From Paenibacillus pedocola (GTDB taxonomy: Bacteria > Bacillota > Bacilli > Paenibacillales > Paenibacillaceae), in NCBI RefSeq assembly GCF_031599675.1, contig NZ_CP134223.1, positions 2,170,001 to 2,234,000 on the forward strand: a stretch of DNA of 64,000 nucleotides. Reading direction: 5' to 3'. Every line of letters starts with the position of its first letter. Positions within the stretch are counted from its first letter, which is position 1. The notes beneath the pieces were generated by a model that made no database searches, was not told the DNA's origin, and saw only the letters and a program-made list of their open reading frames with translations. Positions 19,008 through 27,700 of this stretch are shown in pieces. Made by a program: the position numbers and the translations under genes.

Positions 19008-19670
19008 TCAAACTGCTGCGAATAATTCCTGCAGCTTGGCGACGCTGATCTGGGCGAGGGAAGGCACGACGAAGTTCGCTTCAGACAGCGTTTCGGGTGA
19101 ACCGATGCCGATGCTGCTCATGCCGGCACGGGTTGCAGCAAGGATTCCTGCCTCTGCATCCTCGAAGACGACACATTGCTCCGCCGGAACGGACACCGCC
19201 TGGGCACCCAGCAGGAACACCTCGGGATCAGGTTTGGCTGCGCTGGTATGTGTACCATCGATAATCGCATCGAAGTAGGGAGTCAGGCCGGTGTTGTTCA
19301 GGATGGTCATCGCATTTTTGCTGGCTGACCCGAGGGCAACCTTGATGCCGGCTTCACGGCATTCCTGGAGGAAGGATAACGCGCCCGGCAGAATTTCGGA
19401 GCTGTCCATTTTGGCGATGTATTCCACATAGCGGTTGTTTTTCTGCTCGGCAAGCCGTGCTTTTTCCGCTTCGTCTAACTCAAGTCCGCCGATTTCCAGC
19501 AGGATGTTCAGGGAAGCGGCCCGGCTGACGCCCTTAAGGCGCTCATTGTCCTGCTCAGTGAACACAAAACCGAGTTCTTCGGCAAGCTCTCTCCAGGCGA
19601 TAAAATGATATTTGGCGGTGTCGACGAGTACGCCGTCCAAATCGAACAAACAAGCTTTAATTGCTGACAT
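19008..19670 (-). CDS. pgmB: Beta-phosphoglucomutase
   Basis: 220 residues, typical length. HAD-superfamily signature FDLDGVLVDT with nucleophile D10 and general acid/base D12, the substrate-specificity segment RLKGVSRAASLNILLE, GSASKNA, and the KPDPEVFLLGA and VFEDAEAGI motifs. It converts beta-glucose 1-phosphate to glucose 6-phosphate in the cytoplasm, directly using the maltose phosphorylase product. AGGAGG stands before the ATG. Its 5' leader carries four tandem copies of an unusual 63-bp element that ends right at the ribosome binding site. Confidence 0.95.
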   Translation of the reverse strand: MSAIKACLFDLDGVLVDTAKYHFIAWRELAEELGFVFTEQDNERLKGVSRAASLNILLEIGGLELDEAEKARLAEQKNNRYVEYIAKMDSSEILPGALSFLQECREAGIKVALGSASKNAMTILNNTGLTPYFDAIIDGTHTSAAKPDPEVFLLGAQAVSVPAEQCVVFEDAEAGILAATRAGMSSIGIGSPETLSEANFVVPSLAQISVAKLQELFAAV

Positions 19671-19684
19671 GTTGAACCTCCTAA

Positions 19685-19927
19685 AAGTTTTGTGAGCTTA
19701 ACTTCCCGAATGGCTACGTACAAAACTCGCTCCGGAAGCATAAGCCTAAGTTTTGTGAGCTTAACTTCCCGAATGGCTACGTACAAAACTCGCTCCGGAA
19801 GCATAAGCCTAAGTTTTGTGAGCTTAACTTCCCGAATGGCTACGTACAAAACTCGCTCCGGAAGCATAAGCCTAAGTTTTGTGAGCATAGCTTCCTGAAT
19901 GACTTCGTACAAAACTCGTTCCGGAAG
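19685..19927 (-). repeat. Four tandem 63-bp leader elements before pgmB
   Basis: Units start at 19685, 19748, 19811 and 19874, giving an exact 63-bp period. Read on the minus strand each unit has CTTCC, then AGTTTTGT, then GGAAG, then ACAAAACT. CTTCC can pair with GGAAG and AGTTTTGT with ACAAAACT, but the pairs are interleaved, as in an H-type pseudoknot. In the unit next to pgmB the last arm runs straight into TTTAGGAGG, the ribosome binding site; in the other units it is followed by TAGGCTTATG. The same architecture occurs before the neopullulanase gene. The 379-bp gap also holds an operator and the lacI terminator, and nothing else that I can identify. Confidence 0.8.
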
Positions 19928-19977
19928 CGTGCAGCTAAGTACTTATGAATGAAGGCTGTTTTAACGCTGCAGGTTTA

Positions 19978-19993
19978 GCGCAAACGTTTGTAC
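19978..19993. promoter_or_regulatory. LacI/CcpA-type operator between the regulator and pgmB
   Basis: GCGCAAACGTTTGTAC contains the palindrome CAAACGTTTG. It is nearly identical to the site before the large amylase gene. Its position suits control of pgmB (inference). Confidence 0.55.
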
Positions 19994-20001
19994 AACATTC
20001 G

Positions 20002-20037
20002 AAAAAATAAATGAAGCAAGGGACTGCTTCATTTATT
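20002..20037 (-). terminator. Intrinsic terminator of the LacI-family regulator
   Basis: AATAAATGAAGCA and TGCTTCATTTATT form a 13-bp stem; on the minus strand six T follow. Confidence 0.85.
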
Positions 20038-20049
20038 CTTGAATCTTGG

Positions 20050-21087
20050 TCATTTCTTCCCTGGAGCATACATAGATGATTCTCTTACGATCAAACGGTG
20101 GGGAATGACGAAACGGTTTGTATATCCTGCATCATTATCCGGCTTCTGGATGCTTTGGATCAGCACCTGGGAGGCCGTATAACCAAGATGATAAATACCG
20201 ATGTCAATACTGCTGATCGGCGGGCTGGACAATTCCGAGAGCGGGATATTGTTAAAGCTGACAATCGCCAGATCCTCGGGTACCTTGTATTTCAGTTCGT
20301 TCAGACCGCGCAGTACTCCGAAAGAGACCATATCATCGACGGCAACGAGTGCTGTCGGGCGGTTCGGGAGATTCATAAAAAATGACATGGCCCGGTAGCC
20401 GCTATCCTGCAGAAATTCGCCCTCCACAATCCATTCCGTCCGCATCTCCAGACCGCTGTTCAGCATAGCTTTGCGGTATCCTTCAAGACGGTCGCGTGAA
20501 ACGATGAGATTAGGCGGCCCGCTGACAAAGCCGATGCGCTCATGTCCCATAGAAATCAGATGGTTCGTAGCGTCAAAGGCTGCCATGACATTATCGTTAT
20601 CCACGGATAATATATCCTCATAGCGGTCGCTTCGTCCAACAAGGACAAAGGGATAACCGCCGGATTCGAGAAAATCAATAACCGCATCATCTTTACGTGA
20701 GTACAGCAGAATAACGCCGTCTACCCGGCGCCCTTTGAGCAGGCGGGAGACCGCCTCCAGCTCTTCCTTCTCGTTTGCTCCGGAACTAATCAGCACATCA
20801 TAGCCGGATCGGCTGGACTGGGTAACAATCCCGCGGATCAATTCCATGAAGAACAGATTGGAGAAAAGCTCTTCAGCAGGCTTCGGCAAGATAATACAAA
20901 TGCTGTTGGTTGTTTTCGAAACCAGGCTCTTAGCCATCATATTCGGAGTGTAGCCCATTTCCTCCATGATTACTTTAACTTTACGGGAAGTTTCTAGGCT
21001 GATTCTGGGATGGCCTGACAACACCCGGGATACAGTGGAGGGAGAAACTCCCGCTTTCTTAGCCACATCCTTAATGGTAACTGTCAT
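20050..21087 (-). CDS. LacI-family transcriptional regulator, MalR-like
   Basis: 345 residues. The N-terminal helix-turn-helix TIKDVAKKAGVSPSTVSRVL and hinge are classical. The remainder is a periplasmic-binding-protein fold (ICIILP, DGVILL, GHERIGFVSG, VAVDDMVSFG) with sugar-binding character. Placed between pgmB and the divergent surface amylase gene, it is very likely the repressor of the alpha-glucan genes. CAAACGTTTG-type palindromes occur beside it, before the amylase and before malE. GAAGGAGG precedes the ATG at 21087; five extra upstream codons in frame overlap that site. The ligand (maltose, maltodextrin or other) cannot be read from the sequence. Confidence 0.9.
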   Translation of the reverse strand: MTVTIKDVAKKAGVSPSTVSRVLSGHPRISLETSRKVKVIMEEMGYTPNMMAKSLVSKTTNSICIILPKPAEELFSNLFFMELIRGIVTQSSRSGYDVLISSGANEKEELEAVSRLLKGRRVDGVILLYSRKDDAVIDFLESGGYPFVLVGRSDRYEDILSVDNDNVMAAFDATNHLISMGHERIGFVSGPPNLIVSRDRLEGYRKAMLNSGLEMRTEWIVEGEFLQDSGYRAMSFFMNLPNRPTALVAVDDMVSFGVLRGLNELKYKVPEDLAIVSFNNIPLSELSSPPISSIDIGIYHLGYTASQVLIQSIQKPDNDAGYTNRFVIPHRLIVRESSMYAPGKK

Positions 21088-21321
21088 AGAAACCTCCTTC
21101 ATGGAACCGTTTGCTTTACAAAGTAATATTAATCGAAGTGCTGTTAATTGTAAATAGAGAAAGTCCCGCTTCAGGCTGTTTACAGGCGATTTTGGAGGAA
21201 TTGCAAGGAAAAGCGGCCTATTATTGCATGTTTCTACAGAGAATTCGGCGGAACCGGAGAAAAGCGGTCAAATAGGGGCAAAACCATGGCCAGAGAAGGA
21301 AAATCAGCCGAAAAGAAGTGT

Positions 21322-21335
21322 GCAAACGGTTTTTG
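21322..21335. promoter_or_regulatory. Operator-like half palindrome near the LacI gene promoter
   Basis: GCAAACGGTTTTTG resembles the CAAACGTTTG operators with one arm diverged. It lies 235 bp upstream of the regulator start and could mediate autoregulation. Confidence 0.35.
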
Positions 21336-21457
21336 TTGAAAAATCATTTCAATAACTGGTGTATGGGCCTTATGCTCTGTGCAATTATGTGCAACGTAAT
21401 GAAATTATTTTCAACCATAACTATGCCTTTTTGCCATACAATTAATAAAAATGCCTG

Positions 21458-21487
21458 TTGACAACGCTTTAATTTCCGGAATAATAT
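21458..21487 (+). promoter_or_regulatory. SigA-type promoter of the amylase-pullulanase gene
   Basis: TTGACA at 21458 and TAATAT at 21482 are separated by 18 bp. They lie in the 672-bp gap before the gene, giving a leader of about 270 nt. The rest of this gap holds operators and AT-rich DNA; I see no gene in it. Confidence 0.55.
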
Positions 21488-21500
21488 GGTTAACAGAACT

Positions 21501-21514
21501 TAGAAGCGCTTACA
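21501..21514. promoter_or_regulatory. CcpA cre-like site
   Basis: TAGAAGCGCTTACA fits the catabolite-response consensus closely and lies just downstream of the promoter, a usual position for repression in the presence of glucose. Confidence 0.5.
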
Positions 21515-21585
21515 TGTGTTTATTTCGGGCAATTTTTGCTGTGCGCACAAAGGTTTGTCTGCTTTAGGCCATTGACCCTTTTTTT

Positions 21586-21597
21586 GCAAACGTTTGC
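21586..21597. promoter_or_regulatory. LacI-type operator before the amylase-pullulanase gene
   Basis: GCAAACGTTTGC is a perfect 12-bp palindrome. It lies about 100 bp downstream of the promoter and recurs in similar form at 19978 and 31934. Confidence 0.6.
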
Positions 21598-21759
21598 GCT
21601 AATGTTCACTGGTTTCAATGAGCCATTCAGCGATTTTGAGAAGGAGGGTGTGGGCTTGTTCAGGCTTAAGCAGCCGGACGACCGGAAGAGACGGTCAATT
21701 TAACATGAACGCAGTACCCGCGCAACTGAAGGAAAACATCATTAGGGGGGCTTAAAGGA

Positions 21760-24700
21760 ATGAAATTAGCTTTATGGAGCAAAAAGGCTTTTGCCGTCAG
21801 TATGATTGTTGTTCTAGTGTGCTCCTATTTTTCTTTTCCGGCATCACAGGTACAGGCTGCTGCAACCAAGGCATTTCTGGTCGGCACACTTCAGTCGGAA
21901 TTGTCTACAGAGGCGAATCCTACGAATGACTGGAATCCAGCAGCCACAGTAACGGAAATGACGTATACAGACAACGGCACTTATAAGTTTACTGGCTTAT
22001 TGCCTGCCGGAACCTATGAGTACAAGGTTGCGCTTAACGGCACATGGGATGAGAGCTATGGCTTCAGCAGCTATACCAATCCCGGCGGGAAAGATAATGG
22101 CGGCAATATTGTGCTTACACTTGCTGCCGAGACAACCGTAACCTTTTATTACAACGACATCACTAAGAAAATCGCAGATTCCACGTATTACACACCGCTT
22201 GCGCAGGATAAGCTGCCAAGGCTGGTTGGCTCTCTGCAGACAGAGCTGGGGGATGCCAATGATAATTCTGCGGCTGATGCCGGGACCCTGTTGACAGATA
22301 CCAACTATGATGACAGATACGAGAATTCAGTGAATCTGCCGAAGGGCGATTATTCATTCAGAGTGCTGGTTCCGGGAACTGCTCCAGCCGAAGATCGGTT
22401 CTACCCTGATGGGGATGTACCTTTGAGCCTGCCCGTGGATTTGACGGTAAAGTTTATGTACAATGAGCCGGATCACGGGGTCAGTACAGCATTGTTGGCT
22501 CCGGTAGATCCGGGGACAGCGGAGACGCCTGTGCCGGAAGGCAGTATCCGGATTCACTACAACCGTACCGCAGGTGATTACACCGACCAGGGCCTGTGGC
22601 TGTGGGATGATGTAGCTGCTGGTTCTGCGGGCTGGCCATCCGGTGCGACTGCATTTCCCGAAGGACAGACCGATTCCTATGGTGCCTATGTGGATATCCC
22701 GCTCAAAACCGGTGCCAAAAAAATCTCCTTCCTCGTCGTTAACCGCTCGAATGAAGCTAAAGACGGAGGAGATAAAACTTTTCTGATCAATACCCCGCAA
22801 ACCAATGAAATCTGGATCAAACAAGGTTCGGATACGGTAACGCCTTATGAGCCGGTATCCCTGCCTGCGAATACTGTCCGGATTCACTATATCAGAGCAG
22901 ATAATAAGCAGAGCGACTACGGCTTATGGCTGTGGGATGATGTAGCATCGGCGCCAAGCACCTGGCCGTCTGACGCAGTTCCTTTTCTGGCGGAGCATGC
23001 GGATCACTTTGGTGCATATGCCGATATCACGCTGAAAGACAATGCGAAGAAGCTTGGTTTCCTCGTGGTGAAGCCTTCAAACGGAGATAAAGACGGCGGC
23101 GACAAAGCTTTTAGCCTGCTGGACCGCTACAATCAGCTGTGGATCAAAGAAGGCGATAATAATGTTTATGTCTCTCCGTTCGGCGAACAGCCGGTGGGAC
23201 TGGTATCGGCAGAAGTGCTGTCTGCCAGTAAAATCCTGCTCGGGTTTACTTTAACCGACGGTCTGGATGCTGCGGCACTCAAGAGTGCAATCACGGTGAA
23301 GGACAAAGAGGGTGCAACTGTCCCTGTGTCTGCCGTGAAGATTACAAGTACTACATCCATTGAACTCGATACCGCAGTCTTTAATCTGGATAAAACACCG
23401 CTTAGCATTACTTATTCCGGCAAAACCGTATCCGCTTCCAGCGGCTGGAGAATGCTGGATGAGATGTACAATTACACAGGTGATGACCTTGGAGCGACCT
23501 ATCATGCGGCTGACAAATCGGCCACGCTGAAGCTATGGGCACCTATGGCCAGCACGGTTGTTGCGAATGTGTACAATAAGTCCAACGCAGCCGAAGTTGT
23601 CGGCCGGGTAAGCCTGACCAAGGGTGAGCAAGGAGTCTGGTCGGCAGAGCTGACGCCATCCGACATCACAGGAGTAAGTGGTGAACAGGATGTCCGCGGC
23701 TACTACTACCAGTATGAGGTAACGAATAACGGGGTCATGAAGCAGGTGCTAGATCCTTATGCCAAATCAATGGCCGTATTCACCGTTGATACTACAGGCG
23801 CAGCAGGTGCGGACGGAGATACAGTCGGCAAAGCGGCGATCGTTGATCTGAGCCGGACCAATCCGGCGACTTCCCATGCAGCGGATATTGAGGGCTATGA
23901 GAACCGGGAAGATGCCGTTATCTACGAAGTCCATCTCCGGGACTTTACCTCGGATGTCTCCATTGAGAGCAGTCTGGACGGCGAACGCTGGGGATCCTAT
24001 GCCGCTTTTGCCAAGAAACTTGATTATATCAAATCTCTGGGTGTTACCCACATTCAGCTGCTCCCGGTAATGGCTTGGTATTACGGGGATGAGACGGCAA
24101 TGAATGAAAGAGAAACGGCCTATTCGGCCCAAAACAATGAGTACAACTGGGGATATGATCCGCAGAGCTATTTCTCCCCGGATGGTGCCTATTCACAGAA
24201 TCCTGCAGATCCCGAAGAGCGGATCAAGGAGCTGAAAGGTCTCATTGATGCTGTACACGAAGCCGGAATGGGTGTCATTCTGGACGTTGTGTATACCCAT
24301 ATGGCCAAAAAGGAATTCCTGAACGATATCGTGCCGAATTATTATGCGTTCCAGGATGCAAACGGCAACTTTATCGGCGGGTTCGGCAATAACCTGGCTA
24401 CCAATCATAAAATGGCGGAAAAGCTGATGGTCGATTCCGTCAAATACTGGTTCAGTGAATACAAGATAGACGGTATGCGCTGGGATATGATGGGTGATGC
24501 GTCACAGGATGCGGTGCAGGCGGCTTATGATGCTGCTGCGGCGATCAATCCTAAGGCACTCTTTATCGGAGAAGGCTGGGTAACCTTTGGTGGTGCGGCT
24601 TCCGATCCGTCGCTTGCAGGCAAGGGTGCCGATCAGCAGTGGATGGACCAAACGGATAGCGTCGGCGTGTTCTCCGATGAATTCCGCAATGAATTGAAAT

Positions 24701-27700
24701 CTGGCTTTGGTTCGGAAGGGGAGCCGAGATTCATCACAGGCGGTGCGCGTTCCATTACCACCATCCTGAATAATATCAAGGCACAGCCGTCCAACATCCC
24801 TGCCGATGATCCGGGTGATGTAGTGCCCTATATCGAAGCCCATGATAATCTGACGCTGCATGATGTTATTGCGCAGTCGATTAAGAAGGACCCGGCGATT
24901 CCCGCGAATGAGCTGGAAATCCAGCAGCGGATCAGGCTCGGCAACACGCTGGAGCTGACGTCGCAGGGAACGGCTTTCCTGCAGGCGGGGCAAGAATATG
25001 GCCGTACTAAGCAATGGCTGGGTACTGGCGTACCTGAGCAGAAATATACCGAGATGAAGGATGCAGCCGGCAAGTCTTTTGGCTATTTTATCCACGATTC
25101 TTATGATTCCTCAGATGCTATCAACAAGTTTGACTGGGCGAAAGTAACGGATGAAGTGAACTTCCCGGTACAAAACACGACCAAAGATTATACTGCTGGG
25201 CTTATCAAGCTCAGAAAGTCTACGGATGCTTTCCGTCTGGGCGACAAGAGCATGGTGAATTCCAATGTCACCCTGATCCAGGCGCCGGAAATGAAGGCAA
25301 ACGATCTGGTGATCGGTTACAAGAACAAAGCGACAGATGGAACAGGCATTTATTACGTCTTTGTTAACGGAGACGATGAAGCAAGAACCCTTTCGCTGTC
25401 TGAGGATTTGACCGGGGGTACAGTGCTTGCCGATAACGATGAAGCGGGAATTACTGCTATCCCGGCCGCGGATCAGAGCGGGTTTACGCTGACCTCTACT
25501 TCTATTCAGCTGCAGCCCTTGACGGCCGTAATTATCCGGATAGATGCAGCGGCAGCAGCCTTTACTTCTGTGGAAGCAGACAGCACGGATTACATGCTTC
25601 AGCTCGGTACCACGCACCAGTCGGCTGTCTATGCCAAATATGATGACGGCAGCAAACGTAATATTACAAACACCGCAGTCTATACATCCGATAAACCGGA
25701 TGTGGCTGCCGTAAGCAGCAAAGGTGTAGTAACAGGATTAAAAGCCGGAACGGCAACGATCACGATTTCTTACGGCGGGCTTTCCACTGCTGTAACAGTT
25801 AAAGTTGTCAAAGAAGCTGTAGACAACAAGCGTTATATTGAATTCACTTATGTCCGTGACGACAAGGATTATAAGGACTGGAACATCTGGGTCTGGAACA
25901 CAGGTGCCAAGAACGACCAGATTGATTTCACCACCTTCAAGGACGGCAAGGCCAGTGTACTGATTGAAGTTGCACAGAACGCTACAAGTGTAGGTTTCGT
26001 GCTCCGCAAAGGCACAGACTGGAATACAGGGAAACAGGATTACCCGGATGACCGCGTCATTCCGCTTACTGCTGGCGAGCCATTCACCAAGGTTATTGTA
26101 ACTAGCCAGGTGAAGGAGCTGGATATCAAGCCATTTATCAGCGGTCCTGTGATGAAGGACGGAACGATTACCTTCAAGTACCGTGATGATGCGCTGTTCC
26201 GCAGCGGAAGCCAGGAGGGTATTGAGAAAGCCGCCGTCAAGGTAAACGGCACCGAATATCCGATGCTTTATGATGCTCAAAACGAATGGTTTACTTATGT
26301 AATGACAGGTGTGGAAGAAGGGACCTACAAGTATACCTTCCTGATTACCAAGGAGGGGGTTACCGAAGAGCTGACGGATCCGAAAAATACGGTGAACGGC
26401 GAATCAGCTGTGGTCTACCATAACCCTGATGTCACCATAACAGCAACCGTACAGCCGCAAGCAGTGACCTCCAATGAAAATGCTGTAGTGACGGTCAAGG
26501 CGGCTTCTGCGGAAGAAGTGGCATATCAGGCAGGCTACATGGATTTGACCGCCCTGGGAGGACCGGCGAAGGTTCAGCTTGATATGGGGCTGATGAAGCA
26601 CACCATTGCCGTAAAAGATACGGTAGCGGCAGGAACCAAAACGGTTCCAATTACACTTATTGATGAGTACGGCAACAGCCATACCGGTGCAGTAACGGTT
26701 GAAGTTAAGGCCAGAACGTATACCGGTGCTAAGCTCGACTTCGACTGGGATGAGGCGCGGATTTATTTTGCGCTGACGGACCGGTTTGCAGACGGCGATA
26801 CGGCCAACAACGAGAATGTAGACAAAACCCATCTGGAAGCCTATCACGGCGGAGATTTCCAGGGGATGATCGACCATTTGGATTATCTTCAGGAGCTTGG
26901 TATCAATACGCTCTGGATTACGCCGGTTGTCGACAACATAGACTTCAACAAAGGCATTGATTTCGGCGGAACACAGTACGCTTACCATGGCTACTGGGCC
27001 AAGGATTTCACCCAGCTGGATGAGCATCTTGGCGATATGGCAACCTTCAAGGAACTGATTGAGAAGGCGCATGACAAGGGGATCAAAATTATGGTTGACG
27101 TTGTGCTGAATCATGCAGGCTACGGCCTTGAAGCAGGCGACAGCTATGAAGGTGTTACTGCAGAGGATAAAGCACGCTTTGACGGAATGCTCCGCACAGA
27201 CAACGTTTCGGCGGATACCGATCCGGTCAAGGGCGAACTGGCGGGCTTGCCGGATTTCAAGACAGAAGATCCTGCGGTGCGCCAGAAGATTATCGACTGG
27301 CAGACAGGCTGGCTGGACAATGCGCGGACTGACCGCGGAGATACGATTGACTATTTCCGGGTAGACACCGTTAAGCATGTGGAGAGCACGACCTGGAAAG
27401 CTTTCAAAAATGCACTGACTGCTATTGACCCAAGCTTCAAGCTTGTCGGTGAATACTATGGCGGTACGATTGACGGTGACGGTGGCAATCTGCAGTCCGG
27501 CCAAATGGACGGCTTGCTTGATTTTGGATTCAAGAATGCGGCCAAAAATTTCACGGACGGCAAAATCACAGATGTAGATGCATACCTGCAAGACCGTGAA
27601 TCTAAGCTGGACAATACTAAGACTATGGCTCAATTCCTGAGCAGCCATGATGAGAACGGCTTCCTCTCTGATTACGTCGACGGAGATCAAGGCAAGCTGA

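Noticed and set aside
19508-19912. Open frame with a 21-residue peptide repeat across the pgmB leader
   Set aside because: The unit length of 63 bp is a multiple of three, so frames stay open by arithmetic. The frame overlaps pgmB and the conserved features are complementary arms, not codons.
19685-19927. CRISPR-like array
   Set aside because: The units are contiguous without unique spacers, and no cas genes are present.
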